In this document: in pieces, positions 35,412 to 43,384 of the stretch
How the letters are laid out: every line of letters starts with the position of its first letter
Numbering within the stretch: position 1 is the first letter of the stretch
Assembly (NCBI RefSeq): GCF_004355005.1
Contig: NZ_SMSJ01000018.1
Coordinates: forward strand, 1 to 64,000
Reading direction: 5' to 3'
DNA length: 64,000 nucleotides
Source: Dankookia rubra
GTDB taxonomy: Bacteria > Pseudomonadota > Alphaproteobacteria > Acetobacterales > Acetobacteraceae
Notes under the pieces: generated by a model
What the model saw: the letters and a program-made list of their open reading frames with translations, nothing else
What the model was told of the DNA's origin: nothing
Database searches by the model: none
Made by a program: the position numbers and the translations under genes

Positions 35412-36395
35412 TCAGAAATGGCTCCAGCCGCCCTGCGGCATCGCCATGGGCAGGTGTGCGGCGTCCAGCACCGTCACCTCCGCAGCGCCGGGCTCGAAGC
35501 GGCCGATGCGAGTAACCGCGACGCCGGCGGCAGCGGCATGCTGCTCGACCCGGGTCGCAGCCTCGGGCGCCGCGGCGAAGAGCAGCTCGTAGTCATCGCC
35601 CCCCGTGAGGCATAGCGCCAGCAGGGCCGGGTCGGCGGCGACCAGGGCCCGCGCGGCCGGCGAGAGCGGCACCGCGGCCGCCTGCAGCACCGCGCCGCAT
35701 CCCGCCGCGCGGCAGAGATGGCCGAGATCCTGCACCAGCCCGTCCGAGACATCCATCGCCGCCCGCGCCAGGCCCGCCAGCGCCTGCCCCAACGCCAGCC
35801 TCGGCCGCGGCAGCCGGTAGCGCCCGGCCAGGTGCCCCGCGGAATCATCCGCCAGCCTGCCCTGCAGCACCCGAAGGCCCAGCGCCCCGTCGCCGATGCT
35901 GCCGGATACCCAGAGATCGTCGCCCGGCCGCGCACCGCCCCGCCGCAGCGCCGCCCCGGGCGCCACCGTGCCGAGGATGGTCAGCGACAGCGAGACCGGC
36001 CCCGGTGTCGAGACCGTGTCGCCGCCCAGCACCGAAAGCCCGAATTCCGCCTGGTCCAGCGCCAGCCCGTCGACGAAGCGGCCGAGCCAGTCGGCCGGCA
36101 GGTCGCGCGGCAGCGCCGTGGTCATGAGGTAGCCGAGCGGCGCCGCCCCCATGGCGGCGAGGTCCGAGAGGTTCACCCGCAGCAGCTTGCGGCCGACCGT
36201 CTCCGGCGGGTCCTCGGGCAGGAAATGCACCCCGGCCACCATGGCATCGGCGGCCAGCACCAGGTGCCGACCCGCGGGCGGGTCGAGCAGCGCCGCATCG
36301 TCCGAGAGGGCGAGCGCGCCCGGCCCGGCGAGCCGGCGGAAGTGCCGGGCGATGAGGGCGAACTCGCCCGGCAGCGGCGCCCCGTTCTCAGCCAC
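35412..36395 (-). CDS. thiL: Thiamine-monophosphate kinase
   Basis: 327 residues from a GTG at 36395 (decoded VAENGAPLPGEFALIARHFR). It phosphorylates thiamine phosphate to thiamine diphosphate. Motifs: SDDAALLDPP, HLVLAADAMVAGVHFLPED, GRKLLRVNLSDLAAMGAAPL, FGLSVLGGDTVSTPG, MDVSDGLVQDLGHLC and TGGDDYELLFAA. It overlaps the end of nusB by 8 bases, as in the classical ribH-nusB-thiL order. An ATG 19 codons further upstream would lie deep in nusB and seems less likely. Confidence 0.95.
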   Translation of the reverse strand: MAENGAPLPGEFALIARHFRRLAGPGALALSDDAALLDPPAGRHLVLAADAMVAGVHFLPEDPPETVGRKLLRVNLSDLAAMGAAPLGYLMTTALPRDLPADWLGRFVDGLALDQAEFGLSVLGGDTVSTPGPVSLSLTILGTVAPGAALRRGGARPGDDLWVSGSIGDGALGLRVLQGRLADDSAGHLAGRYRLPRPRLALGQALAGLARAAMDVSDGLVQDLGHLCRAAGCGAVLQAAAVPLSPAARALVAADPALLALCLTGGDDYELLFAAAPEAATRVEQHAAAAGVAVTRIGRFEPGAAEVTVLDAAHLPMAMPQGGWSHF

Positions 36396-37053
36396 CGCGG
36401 CGGCGCGGCGGGCCGGCGAATTCTTCCGCGCGCACGCTGCGCGCCATGGCATCCAGCACGCCGTTGGCGAAGCGCGGCTCGTCGCCGCCGAAGAACCCGT
36501 GCGCGATGTCGAGATACTCGTTGATCAGCACCTTGGCGGGCGGCGCGGCCGCGGGCGGCTCGCGCAGCTCGGCGCAGGCGGCGCGCAGCAGGGCCCGCAG
36601 CACCGGGTCGAGCTTGCCGAGCGGCCAGGACGGGTCGAGATGCGCGGCGACCGTCTTGTCCACCGCCTCGGCATTCCGCGCCACCAGCATGACGATGGAG
36701 GAGAAGAGCGGCGCGTCGGCCTCGGGCACCCGGCCTTCCTCGAAACCGCCATCGCCGGGCTGGGTGCCGAGCCGGTGGCGCTGGAATTGGCTGACCACGA
36801 CCTCGGCCGGCTCGTTGTTCTGCTCGCTCTGGAACAGCGCCTGCACCGCGGCGACGCGGGCGCCGGTGCGAGGCCGGCCGCGCGGCTTCGGCGGGGAGGG
36901 CTTCCTGCCGGGCTTGGGCGCGGCACCTGCCGGGGCTTGCCCGGTCGCCGGCGGCCGCGGCGGCTGCGCCGGGGTCTGCTGCGCCCGCTGCTCCGCCTCG
37001 TGCTCCGCCCGCAACCGGTCGAGCTCGCTCATCTCGGTCTTTGGCTCGGGCAT
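36388..37053 (-). CDS. nusB: Transcription antitermination factor NusB with long N-terminal extension
   Basis: 221 residues, whereas NusB is about 140-160. Residues 1-65 are a low-complexity Pro/Ala/Lys/Arg stretch (AQQTPAQPPRPPATG, PKPGRKPSPPKPRGRPRTGA). The globular domain follows: ARVAAVQALFQSEQNN, LFSSIVMLVARNAEAVDKTV, LDPVLRALLRAACAEL, PAKVLINEYLDIAHGFFGGD, RFANGVLDAMARSVR. It acts in rRNA antitermination with NusE. Its ATG overlaps the ribH stop (TGATG). The basic tail may add RNA contacts, which is inference. Confidence 0.93.
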   Translation of the reverse strand: MPEPKTEMSELDRLRAEHEAEQRAQQTPAQPPRPPATGQAPAGAAPKPGRKPSPPKPRGRPRTGARVAAVQALFQSEQNNEPAEVVVSQFQRHRLGTQPGDGGFEEGRVPEADAPLFSSIVMLVARNAEAVDKTVAAHLDPSWPLGKLDPVLRALLRAACAELREPPAAAPPAKVLINEYLDIAHGFFGGDEPRFANGVLDAMARSVRAEEFAGPPRRRGG

Positions 37054-37535
37054 CAGAGGCCCCAGCGGCGCCGCAGCGCCACCTGGCCGAGCAGCGCATG
37101 CGCCGCCTCGGCCCCCTTGTTGTGCTTGTCGTCGGCGGCGCGGGCCAGCGCCTGCTGCAGCGTGTCGACGGTCAGCAGGCCGAAGCCGATGGCCGCCCCC
37201 GTCTCGGCGCTGATCTGCATCACGCCGTTGCAGATGGCGTCGCAGATGAAGGTGTAGTGGTCGGTCTCGCCCTTCACCACGGCGCCGAGCAGCAGGAAGC
37301 CGTCATAGCGTTCGGCGCCTTGCGACAGCGCCATGCGCAGCGCCGCCGGCAGCTCATAGCCGCCGGCGACGTCGACGGTCTGGTGCAGCGCGCCGGCCTC
37401 GGCGAAGACGCGCTCGGCGCCGCGCCGCATGCCGCCGACCACCTGGTCGTAGTAGGGCGCCTGGATGGTCAGCAGCCGCGGGGCCGGGCCCGGGATGGGC
37501 TGGGCCGCGCGCTCCGGCGCGTCGATCGTGCTCAT
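37053..37535 (-). CDS. ribH: 6,7-dimethyl-8-ribityllumazine synthase
   Basis: 160 residues. It condenses the RibA/D product with dihydroxybutanone phosphate. Motifs: LTIQAPYYDQVVGGMRRGAE, VDVAGGYELPAALRMAL, GFLLLGAVVKGETDHYTFIC (phosphate-binding and catalytic His) and TVDTLQQALARAADDKHNKG. Its start overlaps the end of ribB by 4 bases, so translation is coupled within ribD-ribE-ribB-ribH-nusB-thiL. Confidence 0.96.
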   Translation of the reverse strand: MSTIDAPERAAQPIPGPAPRLLTIQAPYYDQVVGGMRRGAERVFAEAGALHQTVDVAGGYELPAALRMALSQGAERYDGFLLLGAVVKGETDHYTFICDAICNGVMQISAETGAAIGFGLLTVDTLQQALARAADDKHNKGAEAAHALLGQVALRRRWGL

Positions 37536-38671
37536 GCGATGTCCTTGCTCGTCCTGGTCAGCGGCCGGGTCTCGACCACCCGCAGCCCATACCCTTCGAG
37601 GCCGACGATCGGCCGCGGGTTGTTGGACAGCCGCACCATGTCGCGGACGCCCAGATCCGCCAGGATCTGCGCGCCGATGCCGTAGTCGCGGATCTCGGGC
37701 GGCGAGACCCGGCGATCCTTGTTGCGCTTCACCTGCTCGCTCATGTTCGTCAGGCGCCAGTCGCGGATCACCACCACCACGCCGCGGCCCGCGGCGTTGA
37801 TCATGCGCATGGAATCATGCAGGTCCGCGGTGCCGTCGCCGGCAACGATGTCATGCAGCAGGTTGGCGGCATGCATCCGCACCAGCACCGGGCCGGGGGC
37901 GGAGACGTCGCCTTTCACCAGCGCCAGGTGCTCGGCGTATTCCAGGGTATTGGCATAGACCACCAGGCGCCAGTCGCCGCCGATCTGGTGCTCGATCTGG
38001 CCTTCCTGCACCCGCCGCACCAGGCGCTCGGTCCGCCGCCGATGCGCGATCAGGTCGGCGATGGTGCCGAGCTTCAGGCCGTGGTGCTGGGCGAAGGCGA
38101 CCAGGTCCGGCATGCGGGCCATGGTGCCGTCGTCGTTCATGATCTCGCAGATCACGCCGGACGGGTTCAGCCCCGCCAGGCGGGCGATGTCGACCGAGGC
38201 CTCGGTGTGGCCGGCGCGGACCAGCGTGCCGCCGTCCCGCGCCAGCAGCGGGAAGACATGGCCGGGCGTCACGATGTGCTCGCGGCCCATCTCCGGGTTG
38301 ATTGCGGTGGCGATTGTATGGGCGCGGTCGGCGGCGGAGATGCCGGTGGTGACCCCCTCCTTCGCCTCGATCGAGACGGTGAAGGCGGTGCTGTGTCGGG
38401 TGCCGTTGGCGGCGGCCATCAGCGGCAGGCCGAGCTGGTCGACCCGGTGCCGGGTCATCGCCAGGCAGATCAGGCCGCGGGCGAAGCGGGCCATGAAGTT
38501 GATGGCGTCGGGCGTGGCGAATTGACCGGGGATGACCAGGTCGCCCTCGTTCTCCCGGTCCTCGTCGTCCACCAGGATGAACATGCGGCCGCGGCGCGCT
38601 TCCTCGATCAGCTCCTCGGTCGGGCTGACGAAGTCGGAGAAGTTGACGCGTTGCGGCGCGGCGGCGGTCAT
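37532..38671 (-). CDS. ribB: 3,4-dihydroxy-2-butanone 4-phosphate synthase fused to a degenerate GTP cyclohydrolase II domain (RibBX type)
   Basis: 379 residues. The N-terminal RibB domain (about 1-215) is intact: RRGRMFILVDDEDRENEGDL, MARFARGLICLAMT, RHSTAFTVSIEAKEGVTTGIS, GHVFPLLARDGGTLVRAGHTEA. The C-terminal domain has the RibA shape (VLVRMHAANLLHDI, DSMRMINAAGRGVVVVIRDW), but the zinc-binding Cys triad of GTP cyclohydrolase II is absent and no Cys occurs in the domain. Proteins of this kind, called RibBX, are known from alphaproteobacteria. It should make the butanone phosphate only. Confidence 0.92.
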   Translation of the reverse strand: MTAAAPQRVNFSDFVSPTEELIEEARRGRMFILVDDEDRENEGDLVIPGQFATPDAINFMARFARGLICLAMTRHRVDQLGLPLMAAANGTRHSTAFTVSIEAKEGVTTGISAADRAHTIATAINPEMGREHIVTPGHVFPLLARDGGTLVRAGHTEASVDIARLAGLNPSGVICEIMNDDGTMARMPDLVAFAQHHGLKLGTIADLIAHRRRTERLVRRVQEGQIEHQIGGDWRLVVYANTLEYAEHLALVKGDVSAPGPVLVRMHAANLLHDIVAGDGTADLHDSMRMINAAGRGVVVVIRDWRLTNMSEQVKRNKDRRVSPPEIRDYGIGAQILADLGVRDMVRLSNNPRPIVGLEGYGLRVVETRPLTRTSKDIA

Positions 38672-38687
38672 GCTCGGAATTCCCCTA

Positions 38688-39320
38688 TCAGGCGCGCGTC
38701 GGGACGGCGCCCTGGTCTGCCGACACCAGCCGGGCGACGTAGCGCGCCAGGGTGTCGATCTCGATGTTCACGCGGCCGCCCGGCTGCAGGGTCGCGAAGG
38801 TGGTGACGGCTGCGGTATGCGGGATGATGTTGACCCCGAACACGTCCCCGTCAACCTCGTTGACCGTGAGCGAAACGCCGTCGATCGCAACGGACCCCTT
38901 CGCTGCGACGAAGCGCGACAGGCCCGGCGGCAGGCGGAAGCGCCAGCGCACGGAGGCATTCTCCGGCACCGCCGCGAGAACCTCTGCAACGCCATCGACA
39001 TGGCCGGATACCAAATGCCCACCGAGTTCGTCCCCGAGCCGCAGCGAGCGTTCGAGGTTGATCCGGCTTCCGGCGCGCAGCAGGCCGAGCGTCGTCTTCG
39101 ACAGGCTCTCGGCCGAGGCATCCACCGCGAACCAGTCGCCGCCGAGTTGCACGGCGGTCAGGCAGCAGCCGGAACAGGCGATCGAGGCGCCGATCACCGC
39201 CGGCGCCGGCTGCGAAAGAAAGGCCGGCGAGGTGCCGATGACGAGGCGCATGTCGTTGCCATCGCCGAGCGGCTGGACTTCCCGCACCGTGCCGAGGTCC
39301 GTCACGATCCCGGTGAACAT
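38688..39320 (-). CDS. ribE: Riboflavin synthase alpha chain
   Basis: 210 residues. It dismutates 6,7-dimethyl-8-ribityllumazine to riboflavin. Two internal lumazine-binding repeats: MFTGIVTDLGTVREV ... GASIACSGCCLTAVQLGGDW ... GGHLVSGHVDGV, and then a second, starting EVLAAVPEN, with GSVAIDGVSLTVNEVDGD. Its first 19 bases overlap the end of ribD. The symbol ribC is also used for this gene in some bacteria. Confidence 0.96.
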   Translation of the reverse strand: MFTGIVTDLGTVREVQPLGDGNDMRLVIGTSPAFLSQPAPAVIGASIACSGCCLTAVQLGGDWFAVDASAESLSKTTLGLLRAGSRINLERSLRLGDELGGHLVSGHVDGVAEVLAAVPENASVRWRFRLPPGLSRFVAAKGSVAIDGVSLTVNEVDGDVFGVNIIPHTAAVTTFATLQPGGRVNIEIDTLARYVARLVSADQGAVPTRA

Positions 39321-40435
39321 GCCTCTTGGTCCTCCTCGCGCAGCAACTCGGTGAGCCAGTCGGTGCCGACGGGGCGGCTTGCCACGCGACGGAAGCGTGG
39401 CATGGCGGAAAGCGTGGCCAGCGGCAAGGGTTGGACGGCCGGCAGCCCGTCCCCGCCCATGATTCCCGGCGCATGGAACCAGGCGATGCGGTCGACGAAG
39501 CCGCCGCGCAGCAGGGCGGCGGCAAGCCCTGCCCCGCCCTCGGCCATCACCCGCGTCACGCCGCGCTGGGCGAGCGCCCCGAGCAGGGCGCCGAGGTCGA
39601 GGCCGGGCCGGGTGCGGGGGACCGAGAGGATCTGAACCCCGGCCTCCAGGTAGGGGGCGAGGACGCCCGGGCGCTGGTTGGTCCGGGTGGCGATCCAGGT
39701 CGGCACCTGCCGCGCCGTCAGCACCAGCCGGCTGTCGAGCGGGGTGCGGAGGCGGGCATCGGCGACCACCCGGGCCAGCGGTACCCGGGCGGTCCCCGGC
39801 AGGCGGGGGGTCAGCTCGGGGTCGTCCGCCAGCACGGTGCCGCTGCCGACCAGGATGGCGTCATGCCGGGCGCGGATCGCATGCGCCTCCCGCCGCGCCT
39901 CGGGTCCGGTGATCCACTGGCTTTCGCCGCCCGCGGTGGCGATGCGGCCATCGAGTGTCGTCGCGAGCTTCAGCGTGACCAGGGGCAGGCCGCGGGTGAT
40001 ACGGCGGGCGAAGCCGGCATTGACGGCGCGGGCCTCGGCGCCGCCGAGGCCGAGCTCGACGATCACCCCGGCGTCGCGCAGCCGCTGCAGCCCGCGGCCA
40101 TCCACCCGCGGGTCGGGGTCGCCGGTTGCCACCACAACCCGGGCGACGCCTGCCTGGATCAGCGCGTCGCAGCAGGGCGGGGTGCGGCCCCAGTGCGAAC
40201 AGGGCTCGAGCGTAACATAGGCGGTGGCGCCACGGGCCTGCTCCCCGGCCCGGGCCAGCGCCTCGGTCTCAGCGTGCGGGCGGCCGCCGGGCTGGGTCCA
40301 GCCGCGGCCGACCACCCGGCCATCGCGCACCAGCACGCAGCCGACCGCCGGGTTCGGCCAGGTATTGCCGAGGCCGCGCCGCGCCACGGACAGGGCGGCC
40401 GCCATATGGGCGCGGTCGGCCTCGGGGTCGGGCAT
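39302..40435 (-). CDS. ribD: Bifunctional pyrimidine deaminase/reductase RibD
   Basis: 377 residues. The deaminase domain (1-145) has the Zn motif GRPHAETEAL (HAE) and TLEPCSHWGRTPPCCDALI (PCxxxxxxxPC). The reductase domain (about 150-370) has VTLKLATTLDGRIATAGGES, DAILVGSGTVLADDPELTPR and GVTRVMAEGGAGLAAALL. It performs the second and third steps of riboflavin synthesis. It is the first gene of the riboflavin operon. In many relatives nrdR lies directly upstream, but here a Bug gene, a hydrolase gene and a 27-codon ORF intervene. I saw no FMN riboswitch. Confidence 0.96.
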   Translation of the reverse strand: MPDPEADRAHMAAALSVARRGLGNTWPNPAVGCVLVRDGRVVGRGWTQPGGRPHAETEALARAGEQARGATAYVTLEPCSHWGRTPPCCDALIQAGVARVVVATGDPDPRVDGRGLQRLRDAGVIVELGLGGAEARAVNAGFARRITRGLPLVTLKLATTLDGRIATAGGESQWITGPEARREAHAIRARHDAILVGSGTVLADDPELTPRLPGTARVPLARVVADARLRTPLDSRLVLTARQVPTWIATRTNQRPGVLAPYLEAGVQILSVPRTRPGLDLGALLGALAQRGVTRVMAEGGAGLAAALLRGGFVDRIAWFHAPGIMGGDGLPAVQPLPLATLSAMPRFRRVASRPVGTDWLTELLREEDQEACSPGS

Positions 40436-40439
40436 CGGC

Positions 40440-40523
40440 TCAGCGTGCGGGGAAGGCGATCATGCCGGCATAACTGGCCCAGCCGCGGGCGGCGGGAAAG
40501 GGGGCGCTGGAGGAAGTGGCCAT
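40440..40523 (-). CDS. 27-codon ORF between a Bug gene and ribD, possible leader peptide or gene remnant
   Basis: Starts with an ATG 2 bases after the Bug stop and ends 4 bases before the ribD ATG. It encodes MATSSSAPFPAARGWASYAG-MIAFPAR. The tight spacing on both sides means ribosomes could pass from the Bug gene through it into ribD. No family is recognised. It may be the end of a lost gene or a chance frame. Confidence 0.3.
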   Translation of the reverse strand: MATSSSAPFPAARGWASYAGMIAFPAR

Positions 40524-40525
40524 GC

Positions 40526-41503
40526 CTACTGCATCTCGATCCCGGCGGCCTTGATGACCGCGGCGTTGCGCTCGATGTCGGCGGCGATGCGGGCGCGGAA
40601 GGCCTCCGGCCGCAGCACCATCACCTCGCCCTGGCTGAGCAGCAGCTGGCGGGTGGCGGGCGCCGCGGCGGCGGCCTCCATCAGCCCGACCAGCCGGTCG
40701 AGGACCGCCGGCGGCAGCCCGGCCGGGGCGACCAGGCCGTTCCAGAAGCTGGCGACGAAGTCGGGGAAGCCGGACGCGGCCAGGGTCGGCACCTCCGGCA
40801 GGTCGCGCCAGGGGGTGGTGCCGGTCGCGGCGATCGGGATCAGCGCGCCGGACCGCATCAGCGGGGTCGAGGATGGCGTCTCCAGCACCAGGTCCACGTC
40901 GCCGGCGACCAGCGCATTCTCCGCCGGCGCGGCGCCGCGGAAGGGGACGTGCAGCAACCGGATCCCGGCCACGGCGGCGAACTGCTCCATGTACAGATGC
41001 TGCAGGTTGCCGTTGCCGCCCGAGCCGTAGCTGAGCCCGCCCGGGTTGGCCCGCGCCAGGGCCAGCAACTCCGACACCGTGCGGACCGATCGTGTCCGCG
41101 GGCTCTTCGGACTGCCCGTCAGGATGAAGGGGCTGAGGGTGATGGAGGCGACCGGCAGCAGGTCGCGCAACGGGTCGTAGCGGATGTCGCGGTAGAGCAG
41201 GTGGTTGACCGTCATGGTGCTGGTATTGCTGACCAGCAGGGTATGGCCGTCCGGCTCGGCCGCGGCGACCGCGGCGGCGCCGAGGCTGCCATTGGCGCCC
41301 GGCCTGTTCTCGACCAGGACGGGCTGGCCGATGCGGGTGCGCATGTCCTCGGCCAGGATGCGGGCGCAGAGGTCGGTGGAGGCGCCGGCGGGATAGCCGA
41401 CGATCAGCCGGACCGGGCGGCTGGGCCAGGCATCGGCCGCCTGCGCGGCGAGCGGGCTGGCGGCGAGCGCGCCCAGCAGGGCGCGCCGGCGGAGCGGCGG
41501 CAT
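40526..41503 (-). CDS. Bug/TctC-type substrate-binding protein
   Basis: 325 residues. Export signal MPPLRRRALLGALAASPLAAQAA. The mature part begins WPSRPVRLIVGYPAGASTDLCARILA, with GQPVLVENRPGANGSLGAAAVAA, LPVASITLSPFIL, LSYGSGGNGNLQHLY and the closing ERNAAVIKAAGIEM, all Bug landmarks. An orphan periplasmic receptor, with no tctAB genes here. It lies between the epoxide-hydrolase-like gene and ribD on the same strand, and appears inserted into the nrdR-ribD link. Confidence 0.93.
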   Translation of the reverse strand: MPPLRRRALLGALAASPLAAQAADAWPSRPVRLIVGYPAGASTDLCARILAEDMRTRIGQPVLVENRPGANGSLGAAAVAAAEPDGHTLLVSNTSTMTVNHLLYRDIRYDPLRDLLPVASITLSPFILTGSPKSPRTRSVRTVSELLALARANPGGLSYGSGGNGNLQHLYMEQFAAVAGIRLLHVPFRGAAPAENALVAGDVDLVLETPSSTPLMRSGALIPIAATGTTPWRDLPEVPTLAASGFPDFVASFWNGLVAPAGLPPAVLDRLVGLMEAAAAAPATRQLLLSQGEVMVLRPEAFRARIAADIERNAAVIKAAGIEMQ

Positions 41504-41608
41504 GGCCTCGGTTCCTCCCGTTTCGTGGGAGCAGACCAGAGCCGCGGGGCGGCGTCCAGCACCACGCCGGGTGCCTGTTGTCGTCCTTGCCTCGGGCGAA
41601 GCAAGGTC

Positions 41609-41730
41609 GGCGAGAAGGTATTCTCCCCGAACCCCCTCATTTATTCCTGGGAGTCTGGCACCCTCCGCGTGGTGGCAGCCGCCTCACGGAAAGCAAGGGA
41701 GGGATCTCGGGAGGAAATGCTTTCCTCCCC
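41609..41730. repeat. Composite intergenic repeat, copy 3 (inverted orientation)
   Basis: GGCGAGAAGGTATTCTCC starts at 41609, and GGGAGGAAATGCTTTCCTCC starts at 41709. Between them AATAAATGAGGGGG-type and GGTGCC...GGCACC-type bases appear as the reverse complement of the copy 1 and 2 layout. It lies between the Bug gene and the hydrolase gene. Confidence 0.65.
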
Positions 41731-41760
41731 AGGCTTCTCTATTCCTTTCCGACCGGGTAC

Positions 41761-42789
41761 TCAGCCCGGCCAGGCCGTCGGTACGCGCTGCGCCAGCCAG
41801 CGGGCGAGCGCGGCATTCACCGCCGCCGGACGCTCCTGCGCCATCCAGTGGCCGGAGGGCACCACCGCCTCGGTCAGGTCGGCGCAGGCCTGGCGCATCG
41901 GCCGGGCGAGATCGCTATCCATGGTCTCGCAGGTGGTGTCGTAGGCGCCATGCAGGAACAGCACCGGCACCGCCAAGCGGCCGCCGTCCGGGGCGCGGGC
42001 GGCATAGGCGGCATTGGCGGCGTGGTTGAGGTACCAGGAATCCGGTCCGGCAAAGCCGGTGCGGGACAGCGCGGCGACGTAGCGGGAGTGGTCGGCCGGG
42101 GTCAGCACCGCCTCGTCCAGCGGCACGTCCGGGGCGCGGTCGGCGCCACCGAACCAGCCGCCGTCGCGGCGGATGGTGGCCGTGCGGCCGGGCTTGCCGC
42201 GCGCCGCCGGGTTGCCGCGGCGGAACAGCGCGCGGACCGTCGCGTCCACGTCGGCCTCGAAGACCGTCCGCGCCCGGGCCGGGTTCTCCTCGTAGAAGAA
42301 CTGGTAGTCCCATTGCCCCGCCGGGTACTCGGCCGCCGGGTAGGTGCGGCGGTCGACGAGCGGGACCAGGTTGGGCAGGGCGAAGCCCGCGGGGAGGTAG
42401 GGCACGCAGAGGTTGGCGACAGCCAGGCAGCGGTGCGGGTGGTGCGCCGCCAGGCTCCAGACCACCGGGCTGCCCCAGTCATGGCCGATCCAGACCGCCC
42501 GCTCCCGCCCCAGCCCCGCCAGCAGCTCGACCATGTCGGCGGCGATCGGCTCCAGCGCGTAGTCGGCCGGCGCGGGATGGACGGAGGAGCGGCCATAGCC
42601 GCGCATGTCCGGGGCGATGCAGCGGAAGCCCATGGCGGCAAAGCAGGGCAGCTGGTGGCGCCAGCTGATCGACAGTTCCGGCCAGCCATGCAGGAAGATC
42701 AGCAGCGGCCCATCCGCCGGACCGCAGTCGAGGTAGAAGCTCGTGTGGCGCGCCGTCCGCACGACGCCCTCGCGCCAAGGCTGGTCCAT
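41761..42789 (-). CDS. Alpha/beta hydrolase, epoxide-hydrolase-like
   Basis: 342 residues. The motif HGWPELSISWRHQLPCFAAM is the epoxide hydrolase oxyanion loop (HGxP). The nucleophile elbow GHDWGSPVVWSLA has Asp rather than Ser, as in soluble epoxide hydrolases and dehalogenases. APDMRGYGRSS and the cap region follow, and the catalytic His is in PSGHWMAQERPAAV. Substrate unknown. It lies between copy 3 of the repeat and nrdR, on the same strand as nrdR. Confidence 0.88.
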   Translation of the reverse strand: MDQPWREGVVRTARHTSFYLDCGPADGPLLIFLHGWPELSISWRHQLPCFAAMGFRCIAPDMRGYGRSSVHPAPADYALEPIAADMVELLAGLGRERAVWIGHDWGSPVVWSLAAHHPHRCLAVANLCVPYLPAGFALPNLVPLVDRRTYPAAEYPAGQWDYQFFYEENPARARTVFEADVDATVRALFRRGNPAARGKPGRTATIRRDGGWFGGADRAPDVPLDEAVLTPADHSRYVAALSRTGFAGPDSWYLNHAANAAYAARAPDGGRLAVPVLFLHGAYDTTCETMDSDLARPMRQACADLTEAVVPSGHWMAQERPAAVNAALARWLAQRVPTAWPG

Positions 42790-42840
42790 GGATGTCTCTC
42801 CCCGGGGATCGTCGGTCCCGGCCGGAGAGTGGGACGGCCG

Positions 42841-43293
42841 CTAGCCGCCGTCCATCTTCCCGAGGAATTCCCGGAAATCCTTCGCTTCGCCGAAGTTCTG
42901 GTAGACGCTGGCGAAGCGGACATAGGCGACCTGGTCCACCTCCTTCAGCGTCAGCAGGACGATCTCGCCGATCTGGCGGGAGGTCACCTCGGACTCCGCC
43001 TCGGTCTCCAGCTTGCGCTGGATGCCGTTGACGATCCGCTCGATGCGGTCCTCGTCCACCGGGCGCTTGCGCAGGGCGACGCGGATGGAGCGCGCGAGCT
43101 TCTCCCGGTCAAAGGGCACGCGGCGGCCATCGGTCTTCAGGACGGTGATCTCGCGCAGCTGGACGCGCTCGAAGGTGGTGAAGCGGCTGCCGCAGGCGGG
43201 GCAGGACCGGCGCCGGCGGATGGCGGCATTGTCCTCCGCCGGCCGGCTGTCCTTCACCTGGGTATCGTCGCTCCCGCAGAAGGGGCACCTCAT
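42841..43293 (-). CDS. nrdR: Transcriptional repressor NrdR
   Basis: 150 residues. It represses ribonucleotide reductase genes in response to dATP/ATP. The Zn ribbon is [20 protein letters not shown] ... [18 protein letters not shown], followed by an ATP-cone domain ([20 protein letters not shown] ... [20 protein letters not shown]). It follows glyA by 92 bases on the same strand, the standard order. Confidence 0.96.
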   Translation of the reverse strand: MRCPFCGSDDTQVKDSRPAEDNAAIRRRRSCPACGSRFTTFERVQLREITVLKTDGRRVPFDREKLARSIRVALRKRPVDEDRIERIVNGIQRKLETEAESEVTSRQIGEIVLLTLKEVDQVAYVRFASVYQNFGEAKDFREFLGKMDGG

Positions 43294-43384
43294 CGCAATG
43301 CCCTTCCTGTCAGGTCCTGGGCGCCGGCCGCCCGATCGCCGGAGCGCCGCAGGGCACGGCGGCGTGACCCGGCCGGCCCCTGCC

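Noticed and set aside
40436-40525. FMN riboswitch before ribD
   Set aside because: The 90-base gap is filled by a short ORF and lacks the conserved RFN stems.
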